DNA of 64,000 bases from Amycolatopsis arida (GTDB taxonomy: Bacteria > Actinomycetota > Actinomycetes > Mycobacteriales > Pseudonocardiaceae): the NCBI RefSeq assembly GCF_900115565.1, contig NZ_FOWW01000008.1, positions 240,702-304,701 of the forward strand, read 5' to 3'. This document shows, piece after piece, positions 36,340-43,656 of the stretch (position 1 is the first letter of the stretch; each line of letters begins with the position of its first letter). The notes below the pieces were generated by a model. The model had not been told where the DNA came from and searched no databases. It saw only the letters and a list, made by a program, of their open reading frames with translations. Both the position numbers and the translations under genes were made by a program.

Positions 36340-38460
36340 ATGGCCGAGAAACACGGGAAGAACGGTGATGCCGGGGCCGCGGTCGCTGTGGACGACCCGG
36401 CGAAAGTCCGCAACGTCGTCCTGGTCGGCCCCTCGGGGTCGGGCAAGACGACGCTGACCGAGGCGCTGCTCGCGGCCAGCGGCACGGTGAGCAGGGCCGG
36501 CTCGGTGACCGACGGCACCACCGTCTGCGACCACGACCCCGCCGCGGTGCGCCAGCAGCGCTCCGTCGGGCTCTCGGTCGCGCCGCTGATGCACGGCGAC
36601 ATCAAGATCAACCTGATCGACACCCCCGGGTACGCCGACTTCGTCGGTGAGCTGCGGGCCGGGTTGCGGGCCGCCGACGCCGCGCTGTTCGTCGTCTGCT
36701 CCGCGGAAGGAGTCGACGCGGCGACGGTCTCGTTGTGGGAGGAGTGCGCGGCGGTCGGGATGCCGCGGGCGGTGGTCGTGGCCCGGCTCGACCACCAGCG
36801 CGCCGACCCGGAGGCCGAGATCGCGGCGTGTCAGGAGGCGTTCGGCGCCGGCGTGCTGCCGTTGTACCTGCCCGCCGGTGGCGGCCGCACCGGCCTGATC
36901 GGCCTGATCACCCAACGCTTCTACGACTACTCGGACGGCCACCCGCCGCGGATCACCGAGCCCGACCCCACCGACCTCGACCGGCTCACCGACGCCCGCA
37001 ACGCGCTCATCGAGGGCGTCATCGCCGAGAGCGAGGACGAGACCCTCATGGACCGCTACCTCGCCGGGGAGGACATCGCCGAGGAGACGCTCATCACCGA
37101 CCTGGAGACCGCCGTCGCCCGCGGGTCGTTCCACCCGGTCATCCCCGCCTGCGCCGCCACCGGCGTCGGCCTCGCCGAGATCCTCGACGGCATCGCCCGC
37201 GCCTTCCCCTCCCCGCTCGAACATCCCCTCCCGGACGTCACCGCGCCCGACGGCACCCCGCACGAGCCACTGCGGGCCGACCCGAACGGCCCGCTCGCCG
37301 CGGAGGTCGTGCGAACCGCGGTCGACTCCTACGTCGGGCGGGTCTCGCTGGTCCGGGTGTTCTCCGGGACGCTGCGGCCGGAGCGGTCGGTGCACGTGTC
37401 CGGGCACGGCCTCGCCGAGCGCGGCCACGAGGACCACGACACCGACGAACGCGTCGCCCACCTGTACTCGCCGCTCGGCGCGACCCTGCGCGAGGTGCCG
37501 TACTGCGTGGCGGGCGACCTCTGCGCGCTCACGAAGGTCGGCTCCGCGGAGACCGGCGACACGGTGTCCCTTCCGGACGAGCCACTGCTGATGAAGCCGT
37601 GGACCATGCCCGAGCCGCTGCTGCCGGTGGCGGTCGTGGCCAAGACCCGCAGCGACGAGGACAACCTGTCCCGCAACCTCTCCCGGCTGGTCGCCGGTGA
37701 CCCGACGCTGCGGCTGGAACGCAACCCGGAGACCAAGCAGCTCGTGCTGTGGTGCATGGGCGAGGCTCACGCCGACGTCGTGTTGTCCCGGCTCCGCGCC
37801 GGCGGCACCGAGGTGGACACCGAGCCGGTGCGCATCCCGCTCCGGGAGACCTTCGCCGGACCGGCCCGCGGGCACGGCCGGCACGTCAAGCAGTCCGGCG
37901 GCCACGGGCAGTACGCCGTGTGCGACATCGAGGTCGAGCCGCTCCCCCGCGGCGCCGGCTTCGAGTTCGTCGACCGGATCGTCGGCGGCGCCATCCCGCA
38001 CCAGTTCATCCCGAGCGTGGAGAAGGGGGTACGGGCACAGCTCACCCGCGGTCTGCTCGACGGCAACCCGGTGGTGGACGTCCGGGTGACGTTGGTCGAC
38101 GGCAAGGCGCACAGCGTCGACTCCTCCGACGCGGCCTTCCAGACCGCCGGTTCGCTGGCACTGAAGGACGCCGCCGCCAACGGCCGGATCATCCTGCTGG
38201 AACCGCTCGACGAGGTCACCGTCCGGCTCCCCGACGAGCACCTCGGCACGGTCCTCGGCGACCTCTCCGCCCGCCGCGGCCGGGTGCTCGGCACCGAGGC
38301 CGACGCCGGCGGCTGCACCGTGATCCGCGCCGAGGTCCCGGCCGCCGAGCTGCTCCGCTACGCCAGCGACCTCCGGTCGATGACCTCCGGCACGGCCAGC
38401 TTCACCCGCCGGCACGCCCGCTACGACCCCCAGCCCCAGGGGATGACCGCCGCCACCTGA
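36340..38460 (+). CDS. Elongation factor G-like protein (EF-G2 type)
   Basis: A 706-residue translational GTPase-like protein with all EF-G domains. The P-loop is GPSGSGKTT (30-38) and the G3 motif DTPG (94-97). The G4 motif reads ARLD (148-151) instead of NKxD, so guanine recognition may be altered, as in other members of this paralog group (Rv0120c, FusA2). Domain IV begins near GRHVKQSGGHGQYAVCDIEVE and domain V ends the protein. EF-G2 proteins do not replace EF-G and their job is unclear. It is a single gene, ATG at 36340, divergent from pdxS. Confidence 0.9.
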   Translation: MAEKHGKNGDAGAAVAVDDPAKVRNVVLVGPSGSGKTTLTEALLAASGTVSRAGSVTDGTTVCDHDPAAVRQQRSVGLSVAPLMHGDIKINLIDTPGYADFVGELRAGLRAADAALFVVCSAEGVDAATVSLWEECAAVGMPRAVVVARLDHQRADPEAEIAACQEAFGAGVLPLYLPAGGGRTGLIGLITQRFYDYSDGHPPRITEPDPTDLDRLTDARNALIEGVIAESEDETLMDRYLAGEDIAEETLITDLETAVARGSFHPVIPACAATGVGLAEILDGIARAFPSPLEHPLPDVTAPDGTPHEPLRADPNGPLAAEVVRTAVDSYVGRVSLVRVFSGTLRPERSVHVSGHGLAERGHEDHDTDERVAHLYSPLGATLREVPYCVAGDLCALTKVGSAETGDTVSLPDEPLLMKPWTMPEPLLPVAVVAKTRSDEDNLSRNLSRLVAGDPTLRLERNPETKQLVLWCMGEAHADVVLSRLRAGGTEVDTEPVRIPLRETFAGPARGHGRHVKQSGGHGQYAVCDIEVEPLPRGAGFEFVDRIVGGAIPHQFIPSVEKGVRAQLTRGLLDGNPVVDVRVTLVDGKAHSVDSSDAAFQTAGSLALKDAAANGRIILLEPLDEVTVRLPDEHLGTVLGDLSARRGRVLGTEADAGGCTVIRAEVPAAELLRYASDLRSMTSGTASFTRRHARYDPQPQGMTAAT

Positions 38461-38464
38461 CCCC

Positions 38465-38573
38465 GTGTCCGCGGCCTGTGTACACGTGTCCGCGCTCCGT
38501 GTACGCGTGTCCGCGCTCCGTGTACGCGTGCCCGCGTCGTGCGGCGCGGACAGGCGCGCATGACGCGCGGACA
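38465..38573. repeat. 21-base tandem repeat with inverted copies
   Basis: Three direct units starting GTGTCCGCG at 38465, 38486 and 38507 (the last two identical) and a broken fourth at 38528 are followed by inverted copies GCGCGGACAG (about 38545) and GCGCGGACAC (about 38566). The direct and inverted elements could fold into alternative hairpins between the convergent EF-G2 and LemA-like genes, perhaps ending transcription in both directions. Confidence 0.8.
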
Positions 38574-38600
38574 CGGCAACGGAGAGCGGGGCCAGTCGCG

Positions 38601-39125
38601 CTACGGCGGGCTGCCCGGGGTCAACTCGGGTTCGGCGATCTCGAAGTACTCCGGTCGTCCCGCCGTACCGGCCAGCTTGAAGTACCGCACGTGCCGCCGG
38701 CCACGCAGTTCCAGCGTGTCGCGCACGGCGTCGTTGTGCACCCGCCGGGCGATGACCACCCTGTGCTCGGCGTCCGTCAGCTCCGCGGCCAACACGGGTG
38801 GCAACGCGGAACGATCCACCTCGGCGAGCAGCCGGGTGAGCTCGTTCTCGGCCAGCTCCCGCTCCGCCCTCGGCGCCGCCTCCGCCCGCTCGGCCGCCAC
38901 CCGCAGCCGCTCCACCAGCGCCCCGTCGAGCGACGCCCCGGACACCCCGCCCGCGATGGTCCTGGCCACCACCGCCCTGCGGGCCAGCGCGGCGTCCAGC
39001 GCCGCCCACCCGGCATCGGTCCGCACGTGCAACCGGTCCAACCGGTTCGCCGTCGCCACCAACCACAGGCCACCGAGCACCACGAGCGCCGCGACCAGCG
39101 CCAGCACCACCAGCAGCGTGTTCAC
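38601..39125 (-). CDS. LemA-like membrane-anchored protein
   Basis: A 174-residue protein with an N-terminal membrane helix (residues 4-24). Next comes ATANRLDRLHVRTDAGWAALDAALARRAVVA, which resembles the LemA pattern (N-x-L-x-x-L-x-x-x-V-x-x-A-W-x-x-I-D-x-x-L-x-R-R). The rest is helical, ending in an acidic tail. LemA family function is not well defined. Its ATG overlaps the pimA stop (ATGA), so it is translated with the phosphatidylinositol-mannoside genes. Confidence 0.75.
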   Translation of the reverse strand: MNTLLVVLALVAALVVLGGLWLVATANRLDRLHVRTDAGWAALDAALARRAVVARTIAGGVSGASLDGALVERLRVAAERAEAAPRAERELAENELTRLLAEVDRSALPPVLAAELTDAEHRVVIARRVHNDAVRDTLELRGRRHVRYFKLAGTAGRPEYFEIAEPELTPGSPP

Positions 39126-40291
39126 CGCTCGGCGCCCTCCCGCTCGGCGGGCACCGCGCTCACCCGCCGCGGATCCGCGGCGATCGCCGCCTCGTACACC
39201 CGCACCACCTGGCTGGCCACGGTAGCCCAGTCGTAGATCGCCACCCGCTCCCGACCCGCCTCGGCCAGCCGCGCCCTCCGGGCGTCGTCGGCCAGCAGGT
39301 CGGCCAGCGCGCCGGCCAGCGCGGCCGCGTCACCGGTCGGCGTCAGCACCCCGGCCCTGCCGTCGTCGAGCACCCGACGGAACGAGTCGAGCCCGCTGGC
39401 CACCACCGGTGTCCCCGCGGCCATCGCCTCGGTCAGGATCATCCCGAAGCTCTCCCCGCCGGTATTCGGCGCGCAGTACACGTCCACGCTCCGCAACGCA
39501 CTGGCCTTGGTCTCGTCGTCCACCTGCCCGAGCAGGTCGATCCGCCGCGCCAACTCCGGCCCCGCCTGGCGCAGCAGGGCGTCACCCTCACCCCGACCGA
39601 CCACGAGCAGCCGCAGGCCCGGCCAGTCGGGCAGCATCCGGCGCAACGCGTCGAGCAGCACGGCCATCCCCTTGCGCGGCTCGGTGAACCGGCCGACGAA
39701 CCCGACCGTGCCGCCCTCCCGGGGATACCCGGGCAACGGGGTGGCCCGCGCGAAGAACGGCACGTCCACCCCGTTCGGGATCTCCACCGCGTCACCGCCG
39801 AGATGCTCCACCTGCACCCGCCGGGCCAGCGCGGACACCGCGATCCGCGCGGTGACCTTCTCCAGCAGCGGCCGCAACACCGGTTGGAACGCCGACAGCG
39901 TCCGCGACCGGGGCGTCGAGGTGTGGAACGTCGCGACGATCGGCCCCTCGGCGATCTTCAGCGCGAGCAGCGACAGGCTCGGCGCCACCGGCTCGTGCAG
40001 GTGGAGCACGTCGAAGTCGTTGTCCCGCAGCCACCGCCGCACCCGCGCGTAGGACACCGGCCCGAACTGCAGCCGGGCCACCGATCCGTTGTACGGGATC
40101 GCCAGCGCACGCCCCGCCGGGTGCACGAACGCGGGCAGCGCGACGTCGTCGTCGGCGGGGGCCAGCACGGACACCTCGTGCCCCCGGGCGAGCAGCGCCT
40201 TCGCCAGGTCGACCACGTGCCCCTGCACCCCGCCCGGCACGTCGAACGAGTACGGGCAGACGATCCCGACCCTGATCCCCCCACCCGGCAC
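39122..40291 (-). CDS. pimA: Phosphatidylinositol alpha-mannosyltransferase
   Basis: A 389-residue GT-B, GT4-family enzyme transferring the first mannose from GDP-mannose to phosphatidylinositol. The N-terminal acceptor-site loop is YSFDVPGGVQGHVVDLA and HLHEPVAPSLSLLA follows. The C-terminal donor domain has VGFVGRFTEPRKGM and the E-x7-E motif in ESFGMILTEAMAAGTPVV. GTG at 40291, just past the patA stop, is used; the frame runs on upstream inside patA without similarity. The pgsA-patA-pimA order is that of the mycobacterial PIM operon. Confidence 0.95.
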   Translation of the reverse strand: MPGGGIRVGIVCPYSFDVPGGVQGHVVDLAKALLARGHEVSVLAPADDDVALPAFVHPAGRALAIPYNGSVARLQFGPVSYARVRRWLRDNDFDVLHLHEPVAPSLSLLALKIAEGPIVATFHTSTPRSRTLSAFQPVLRPLLEKVTARIAVSALARRVQVEHLGGDAVEIPNGVDVPFFARATPLPGYPREGGTVGFVGRFTEPRKGMAVLLDALRRMLPDWPGLRLLVVGRGEGDALLRQAGPELARRIDLLGQVDDETKASALRSVDVYCAPNTGGESFGMILTEAMAAGTPVVASGLDSFRRVLDDGRAGVLTPTGDAAALAGALADLLADDARRARLAEAGRERVAIYDWATVASQVVRVYEAAIAADPRRVSAVPAEREGAER

Positions 40292-40293
40292 GG

Positions 40294-41211
40294 CTACCCC
40301 GTTCCCCGCAACAGGGCGCGCTGCTCGCTCGGCAGGTCGGACAGCCAGAACTTCTGCACCATGTGCCAATCCGCGGGGTGCGTGGCGATGTCACCGGCGA
40401 GGACGTCGGCCAGCGCCTGCGTCGCCGCCCGCACCTCCTCCCTCGCGTTCACCCTGATCCTCGGGTGGATCCGAATGCCCCAACCGTCGTCGGTGAACCA
40501 GCTGCCCACCGGGAGCAGCGCGGCACCGGTGCTCGCCGCCAGCCGCGCCGGACCCGCCGGCATCCTGGTCTCCTCGCCGAAGAACGTGACCGGCAGCCCG
40601 GACGCCGTCAAATCGCGGTCGCTCACCAGGCACACCACCTTGTTCTCGCGCAACCGTCGGATCAGCGTGCGGAACGCGACGGCGCCGCCGTCGGCGGGCA
40701 GGATCTCGAAGCCGAGCGACTCCCGGAACGCCACGAACCGCTGGTAGAGCGACTCCGGTCGCAGCCGTTCCACCACCGTGGTGAAGGTTCCCAGATGGTT
40801 CACCAGCCACACCCCTGCGGCGTCCCAGTTCCCGGAGTGCGGCAGCGCGAGCACCGCGCCGTTGCCCTCGGCCAGCGCGGCGTTGAGGTTCTCGACCCCG
40901 GTGATGCCCTGGTCGACGCCCCGCACCACGGCCTGCCGGTCCATCGCCGGCAGCCGGAACATCTCCTGCCAGTACCGGGCGTAGGACCGCAGCGCGCGGC
41001 GGGTCAGCTCGTCCAGCTCGGTCCGGCCGGCCTGTGGCACCACCCTGGCGAGGTTGCGCCGCAGTTGCCGCACAGCGGCGCCCTCCCGCCGCGCCAGCAT
41101 GTCGGCGCCCAGTGCGAACACGCCGTCGGCGAGCCCGGCCGGCAGGATCCGGGCCAGCCGCCAGCCGGCGGCGTAGCCGAGCGCGGTGAACCGCTGACCC
41201 ATCCCGCTCAC
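40294..41211 (-). CDS. patA: PIM acyltransferase (lauroyl/palmitoyl acyltransferase family)
   Basis: A 305-residue peripheral membrane acyltransferase, expected to acylate the mannose of PIM1/PIM2. The HxxxxD catalytic motif is His125-Asp130 in LALPHSGNWDAAG. Further family features are VVERLRPESLYQRFVAFRESLG and VCLVSDRDL. GTG at 41211 overlaps the pgsA stop (GTGA) and follows GGGAGG by seven bases; ATG at 41202 is a less likely start. Flanked by pgsA and pimA in the same overlapping operon. Confidence 0.93.
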   Translation of the reverse strand: MSGMGQRFTALGYAAGWRLARILPAGLADGVFALGADMLARREGAAVRQLRRNLARVVPQAGRTELDELTRRALRSYARYWQEMFRLPAMDRQAVVRGVDQGITGVENLNAALAEGNGAVLALPHSGNWDAAGVWLVNHLGTFTTVVERLRPESLYQRFVAFRESLGFEILPADGGAVAFRTLIRRLRENKVVCLVSDRDLTASGLPVTFFGEETRMPAGPARLAASTGAALLPVGSWFTDDGWGIRIHPRIRVNAREEVRAATQALADVLAGDIATHPADWHMVQKFWLSDLPSEQRALLRGTG

Positions 41212-41819
41212 GGCCCGGCCTCCCTTGCCGACCTGGCCAGCGCCAGCACCCGCTGCGCCAGCGTGACCGCCGACAACACCGCGAGCAGCCACAGCGACAC
41301 CTCCACCGCGTGCGGCACGCCGAACCCCTGCAGCCCGGTGCCGACCAGCGCGATGATCAGCCGTTCGGCCCGCTCCACCAGACCGCCGTCGGCGCTCAAC
41401 CCGGACGCCTCGGCGCGCGCCTTGATGTAGGAGATGACCTGGGCGAGCACCAGGCAGACCAGCGCCGCGGCGGCCGCCCTGCCGTTGCCGGCGACCGCGA
41501 ACGCCCACCACGCGATGGCGGCGAACAGCGCGCCGTCGGCGAGCCGGTCGCACGTCGAGTCCAGCACCGCGCCGAACCGGGTTCCGTGACCGCGGGCCCT
41601 GGCCATCGCCCCGTCGAGCAGGTCCAGCATCGCGAAGCCCCACACGGTGAACGTGCCGGTGAGCAGCCACCCGGCCGGGAAGAACACCAGCGCGCAGGCC
41701 ATCGCACCGGCGGTGCCGAGCACCGTCATCCCGTTCGGGGTGAGCCCGGCACGCACCAGCGCCGTCCCGATCGGATCGGTCACGCGGGAGACGGAGGGGC
41801 GCGCGAAGATGTTGAGCAT
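41208..41819 (-). CDS. pgsA: Phosphatidylinositol phosphate synthase
   Basis: A 203-residue CDP-alcohol phosphotransferase with six helices. It transfers the phosphatidyl group of CDP-diacylglycerol to inositol phosphate, the first step toward PIMs. The signature is complete: DLLDGAMARARGHGTRFGAV followed by LDSTCDR, giving the four aspartates at 66, 69, 87 and 91. VISYIKARAEASGL matches the actinobacterial inositol-phosphate-specific group. ATG at 41819 (MLNIFARPSVSRV) fits the M. tuberculosis PgsA1 N-terminus better than GTG at 41837. Confidence 0.94.
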   Translation of the reverse strand: MLNIFARPSVSRVTDPIGTALVRAGLTPNGMTVLGTAGAMACALVFFPAGWLLTGTFTVWGFAMLDLLDGAMARARGHGTRFGAVLDSTCDRLADGALFAAIAWWAFAVAGNGRAAAAALVCLVLAQVISYIKARAEASGLSADGGLVERAERLIIALVGTGLQGFGVPHAVEVSLWLLAVLSAVTLAQRVLALARSAREAGP

Positions 41820-41907
41820 CAGATTCGTCCGGTGCACCTGCTACGTGGGCGGATGGGCGAGGAGAGCCTATCGAGCCCGCCCCGCCGTCCCGGCGCCGAC
41901 GCGCAGG

Positions 41908-42420
41908 TTAGAACCGGGTGGCGTCGCCCTCGTCGCGCTCGGCGGCCTCGCGCGCCTTCGCGCACTGCGGCTCCAGCCCGTTCCGGATCACCGCGCTGAT
42001 CTCGCCGAGTGCGCTCACCTGCTCCGGTGTCAGCACGTCGAACAGGCTCGACCGCACGGCCTCGACGTGCCCCGGCGCGGCCTCGGCGAGCGCGGTCATC
42101 CCCTGCGGGGTGAGCTCAGCGAACGACCCGCGCTTGTCCGTCGGACAGGAGCGCCGGCGCACCCAGCCGTTGGCCTCCATCCGGGCGACGGCGTGGGAGA
42201 GCCGGCTGCGTGACGAGTGGCACCTCTCGGCCAGCTCGCTCATCCGCAGTGTTCGGTCGGGTGCCTCGGACAGCACGACCAGCACTTCGTAGTAGGTCAG
42301 CGGCATCCCGGAGTCACGCTGGAGCTGGCCCTCCAGGTGCGCGAGGAGCATGCCGGTCGCGGCGTTGAAGGTGCGCCACACCCGTTGCTCGTGCTCGGAG
42401 AGCCATCGCGTTCCCGCCAT
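41908..42420 (-). CDS. MarR family transcriptional regulator
   Basis: A 170-residue winged-helix regulator. The MarR core is clear: PLTYYEVLVVLSEAPDRTLRMSELA, the recognition helix CHSSRSRLSHAVARMEANGWV and the wing RRSCPTDKRGSFAELT. ATG at 42420 (MAGTRWLSEHEQ) follows AGGA by eight bases; in-frame ATGs at 42429 and 42456 are longer alternatives. The longest would overlap an operator palindrome and is unlikely. Divergent from the YceI gene, with two operators between them, so it probably represses itself and yceI. Confidence 0.92.
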   Translation of the reverse strand: MAGTRWLSEHEQRVWRTFNAATGMLLAHLEGQLQRDSGMPLTYYEVLVVLSEAPDRTLRMSELAERCHSSRSRLSHAVARMEANGWVRRRSCPTDKRGSFAELTPQGMTALAEAAPGHVEAVRSSLFDVLTPEQVSALGEISAVIRNGLEPQCAKAREAAERDEGDATRF

Positions 42421-42438
42421 GTGGTCCATCCTACCCGT

Positions 42439-42454
42439 GGTTGAGCGCTCAACC
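42439..42454. promoter_or_regulatory. MarR operator 1
   Basis: GGTTGAGCGCTCAACC is a perfect 16-base palindrome. It shares the TTGAG-N2-CTCAA core with operator 2 and lies 18 bases before the marR start at 42420. Confidence 0.88.
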
Positions 42455-42468
42455 ATGTTCGGCTACGT

Positions 42469-42490
42469 TCTGATTGAGAGCTCAATCAGA
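42469..42490. promoter_or_regulatory. MarR operator 2
   Basis: Two 10-base arms, TCTGATTGAG and CTCAATCAGA, are exact inverted copies around a central AG. Its centre is 33 bases (about three helical turns) from that of operator 1, and it lies 44 bases before the yceI start. Confidence 0.88.
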
Positions 42491-42534
42491 CGGCTCCCCG
42501 AGATGACCGGAACACCAGACCCCAGGAGAACGAC

Positions 42535-43083
42535 ATGACCACAGCAACCACCCAGATCCCCGGTTACCTGGCCGGTACGTGGGACATCGACCCCGTGCAC
42601 TCGGACGTGAGCTTCACGGTCCGCCACCTCGGCGTCTCGAAGGTCCGCGGGAGCTTCGGCGAGTTCTCCGGCGAGATCACCACCGCCGAGAGCATCACCG
42701 ACTCCACGGTGATCGCCACCATCCAGGCCGCGGGCATCGACACCAACAACGAGCAGCGTGACGGGCACGTGCGCAGCGCCGACTTCCTCGACGTCGAGCG
42801 GTTCCCGACGCTGACCTTCCGCTCCACCGGCATCCGTGTTGACGGCGAGGACTACCTGATCGACGGCGAGCTGACCGTGCGCGGCGTGACCAGGCCGGTC
42901 ACCCTCACCACCGAGCTCGGCGGCTTCGGCGACGGCATGACCGAGGGCAGCAAGGTGCTCGGCGTGTCGGCCAGCACCGAGATCAGCCGCTCGGACTTCG
43001 GCGTCGGCGCCAGCATCCCGACCGCCGTGGTCAGCGACAAGATCAGGATCGAGCTGAACATCGAGGCGTCCCTGCGGTCCTGA
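42535..43083 (+). CDS. YceI family lipocalin-like protein
   Basis: A 182-residue beta-barrel protein of the YceI family, which binds isoprenoid-type lipids. Features are GTWDIDPVHSDVSFTVRHLG at the N-terminus, FLDVERFPTLTFRST and GELTVRGVTRPVTL. No signal peptide is present, so this copy should be cytoplasmic, as is common in actinobacteria. ATG at 42535 follows AGGAG by seven bases. The adjacent MarR regulator and paired operators suggest induction by an organic compound or oxidative stress. Confidence 0.94.
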   Translation: MTTATTQIPGYLAGTWDIDPVHSDVSFTVRHLGVSKVRGSFGEFSGEITTAESITDSTVIATIQAAGIDTNNEQRDGHVRSADFLDVERFPTLTFRSTGIRVDGEDYLIDGELTVRGVTRPVTLTTELGGFGDGMTEGSKVLGVSASTEISRSDFGVGASIPTAVVSDKIRIELNIEASLRS

Positions 43084-43098
43084 CCCCGGACCGCCCGG

Positions 43099-43656
43099 TC
43101 ACCGCCCCGGCCAGGCCTCCGCGAGCAGCGAGCGGGTCTGACCCAGCAGTTGCGGCAGCACCTTGGTGTGGCCGACCACCGGCATGAAGTTGGCGTCGCC
43201 GCCCCACCTCGGCACCACGTGCTGGTGCAGGTGGGCGGCGATGCCGGCGCCGGCGATCACACCCTGGTTCATACCGATGTTGAACCCGTGGGCGGCCGAC
43301 ACCGATCGAATCACCCGCATCGCCGTCTGGGTGAACTCGGCCAGCTCCACCAACTCGTCCCGGGTCAGCTCGGTGTAGTCGGCGACGTGCCGGTACGGCA
43401 CCACCATCAGGTGACCCGGGTTGTACGGGTAGAGATTGAGCACCGCGTACACCGTGCCCCCGCGAGCGAGGATCAGCGCCTCGGCGTCGTCCATGTCGAC
43501 CAGCCGGCAGAACGGGCAGCCCTGCGGCTGGTCGCCCTCCGGCTTGTTCTCCCCCTGGATGTAGGCGAGCCGGTGCGGGGTCCACAGCCGCTGCAGCGCG
43601 TCCGGGAACCCGACCCCGTCCTGGCCGACCAGCTCCGGCCCGTGCTCAGCGGCCAA
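43099..43656 (-). CDS. HIT-domain protein, likely Ap4A phosphorylase (Rv2613c ortholog)
   Basis: A 185-residue histidine-triad protein. The triad is HLHQHVVPR (residues 142-150). The body includes CPFC (47-50), [23 protein letters not shown] and FNIGMNQG. The M. tuberculosis ortholog between pgsA1 and thrS (Rv2613c) was characterised as a diadenosine tetraphosphate phosphorylase, so the same role is inferred. No ATG or GTG is available near the front. The TTG at 43656, overlapping the thrS 3' end by 11 bases, is the likeliest start. The MarR/YceI insertion separates it from pgsA here. Confidence 0.88.
   Translation of the reverse strand: MAAEHGPELVGQDGVGFPDALQRLWTPHRLAYIQGENKPEGDQPQGCPFCRLVDMDDAEALILARGGTVYAVLNLYPYNPGHLMVVPYRHVADYTELTRDELVELAEFTQTAMRVIRSVSAAHGFNIGMNQGVIAGAGIAAHLHQHVVPRWGGDANFMPVVGHTKVLPQLLGQTRSLLAEAWPGR

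Noticed and set aside
38465..38573. Repeat array considered as CRISPR
   Set aside because: Units of 21 bases abut with no unique spacers, and no cas gene is nearby.
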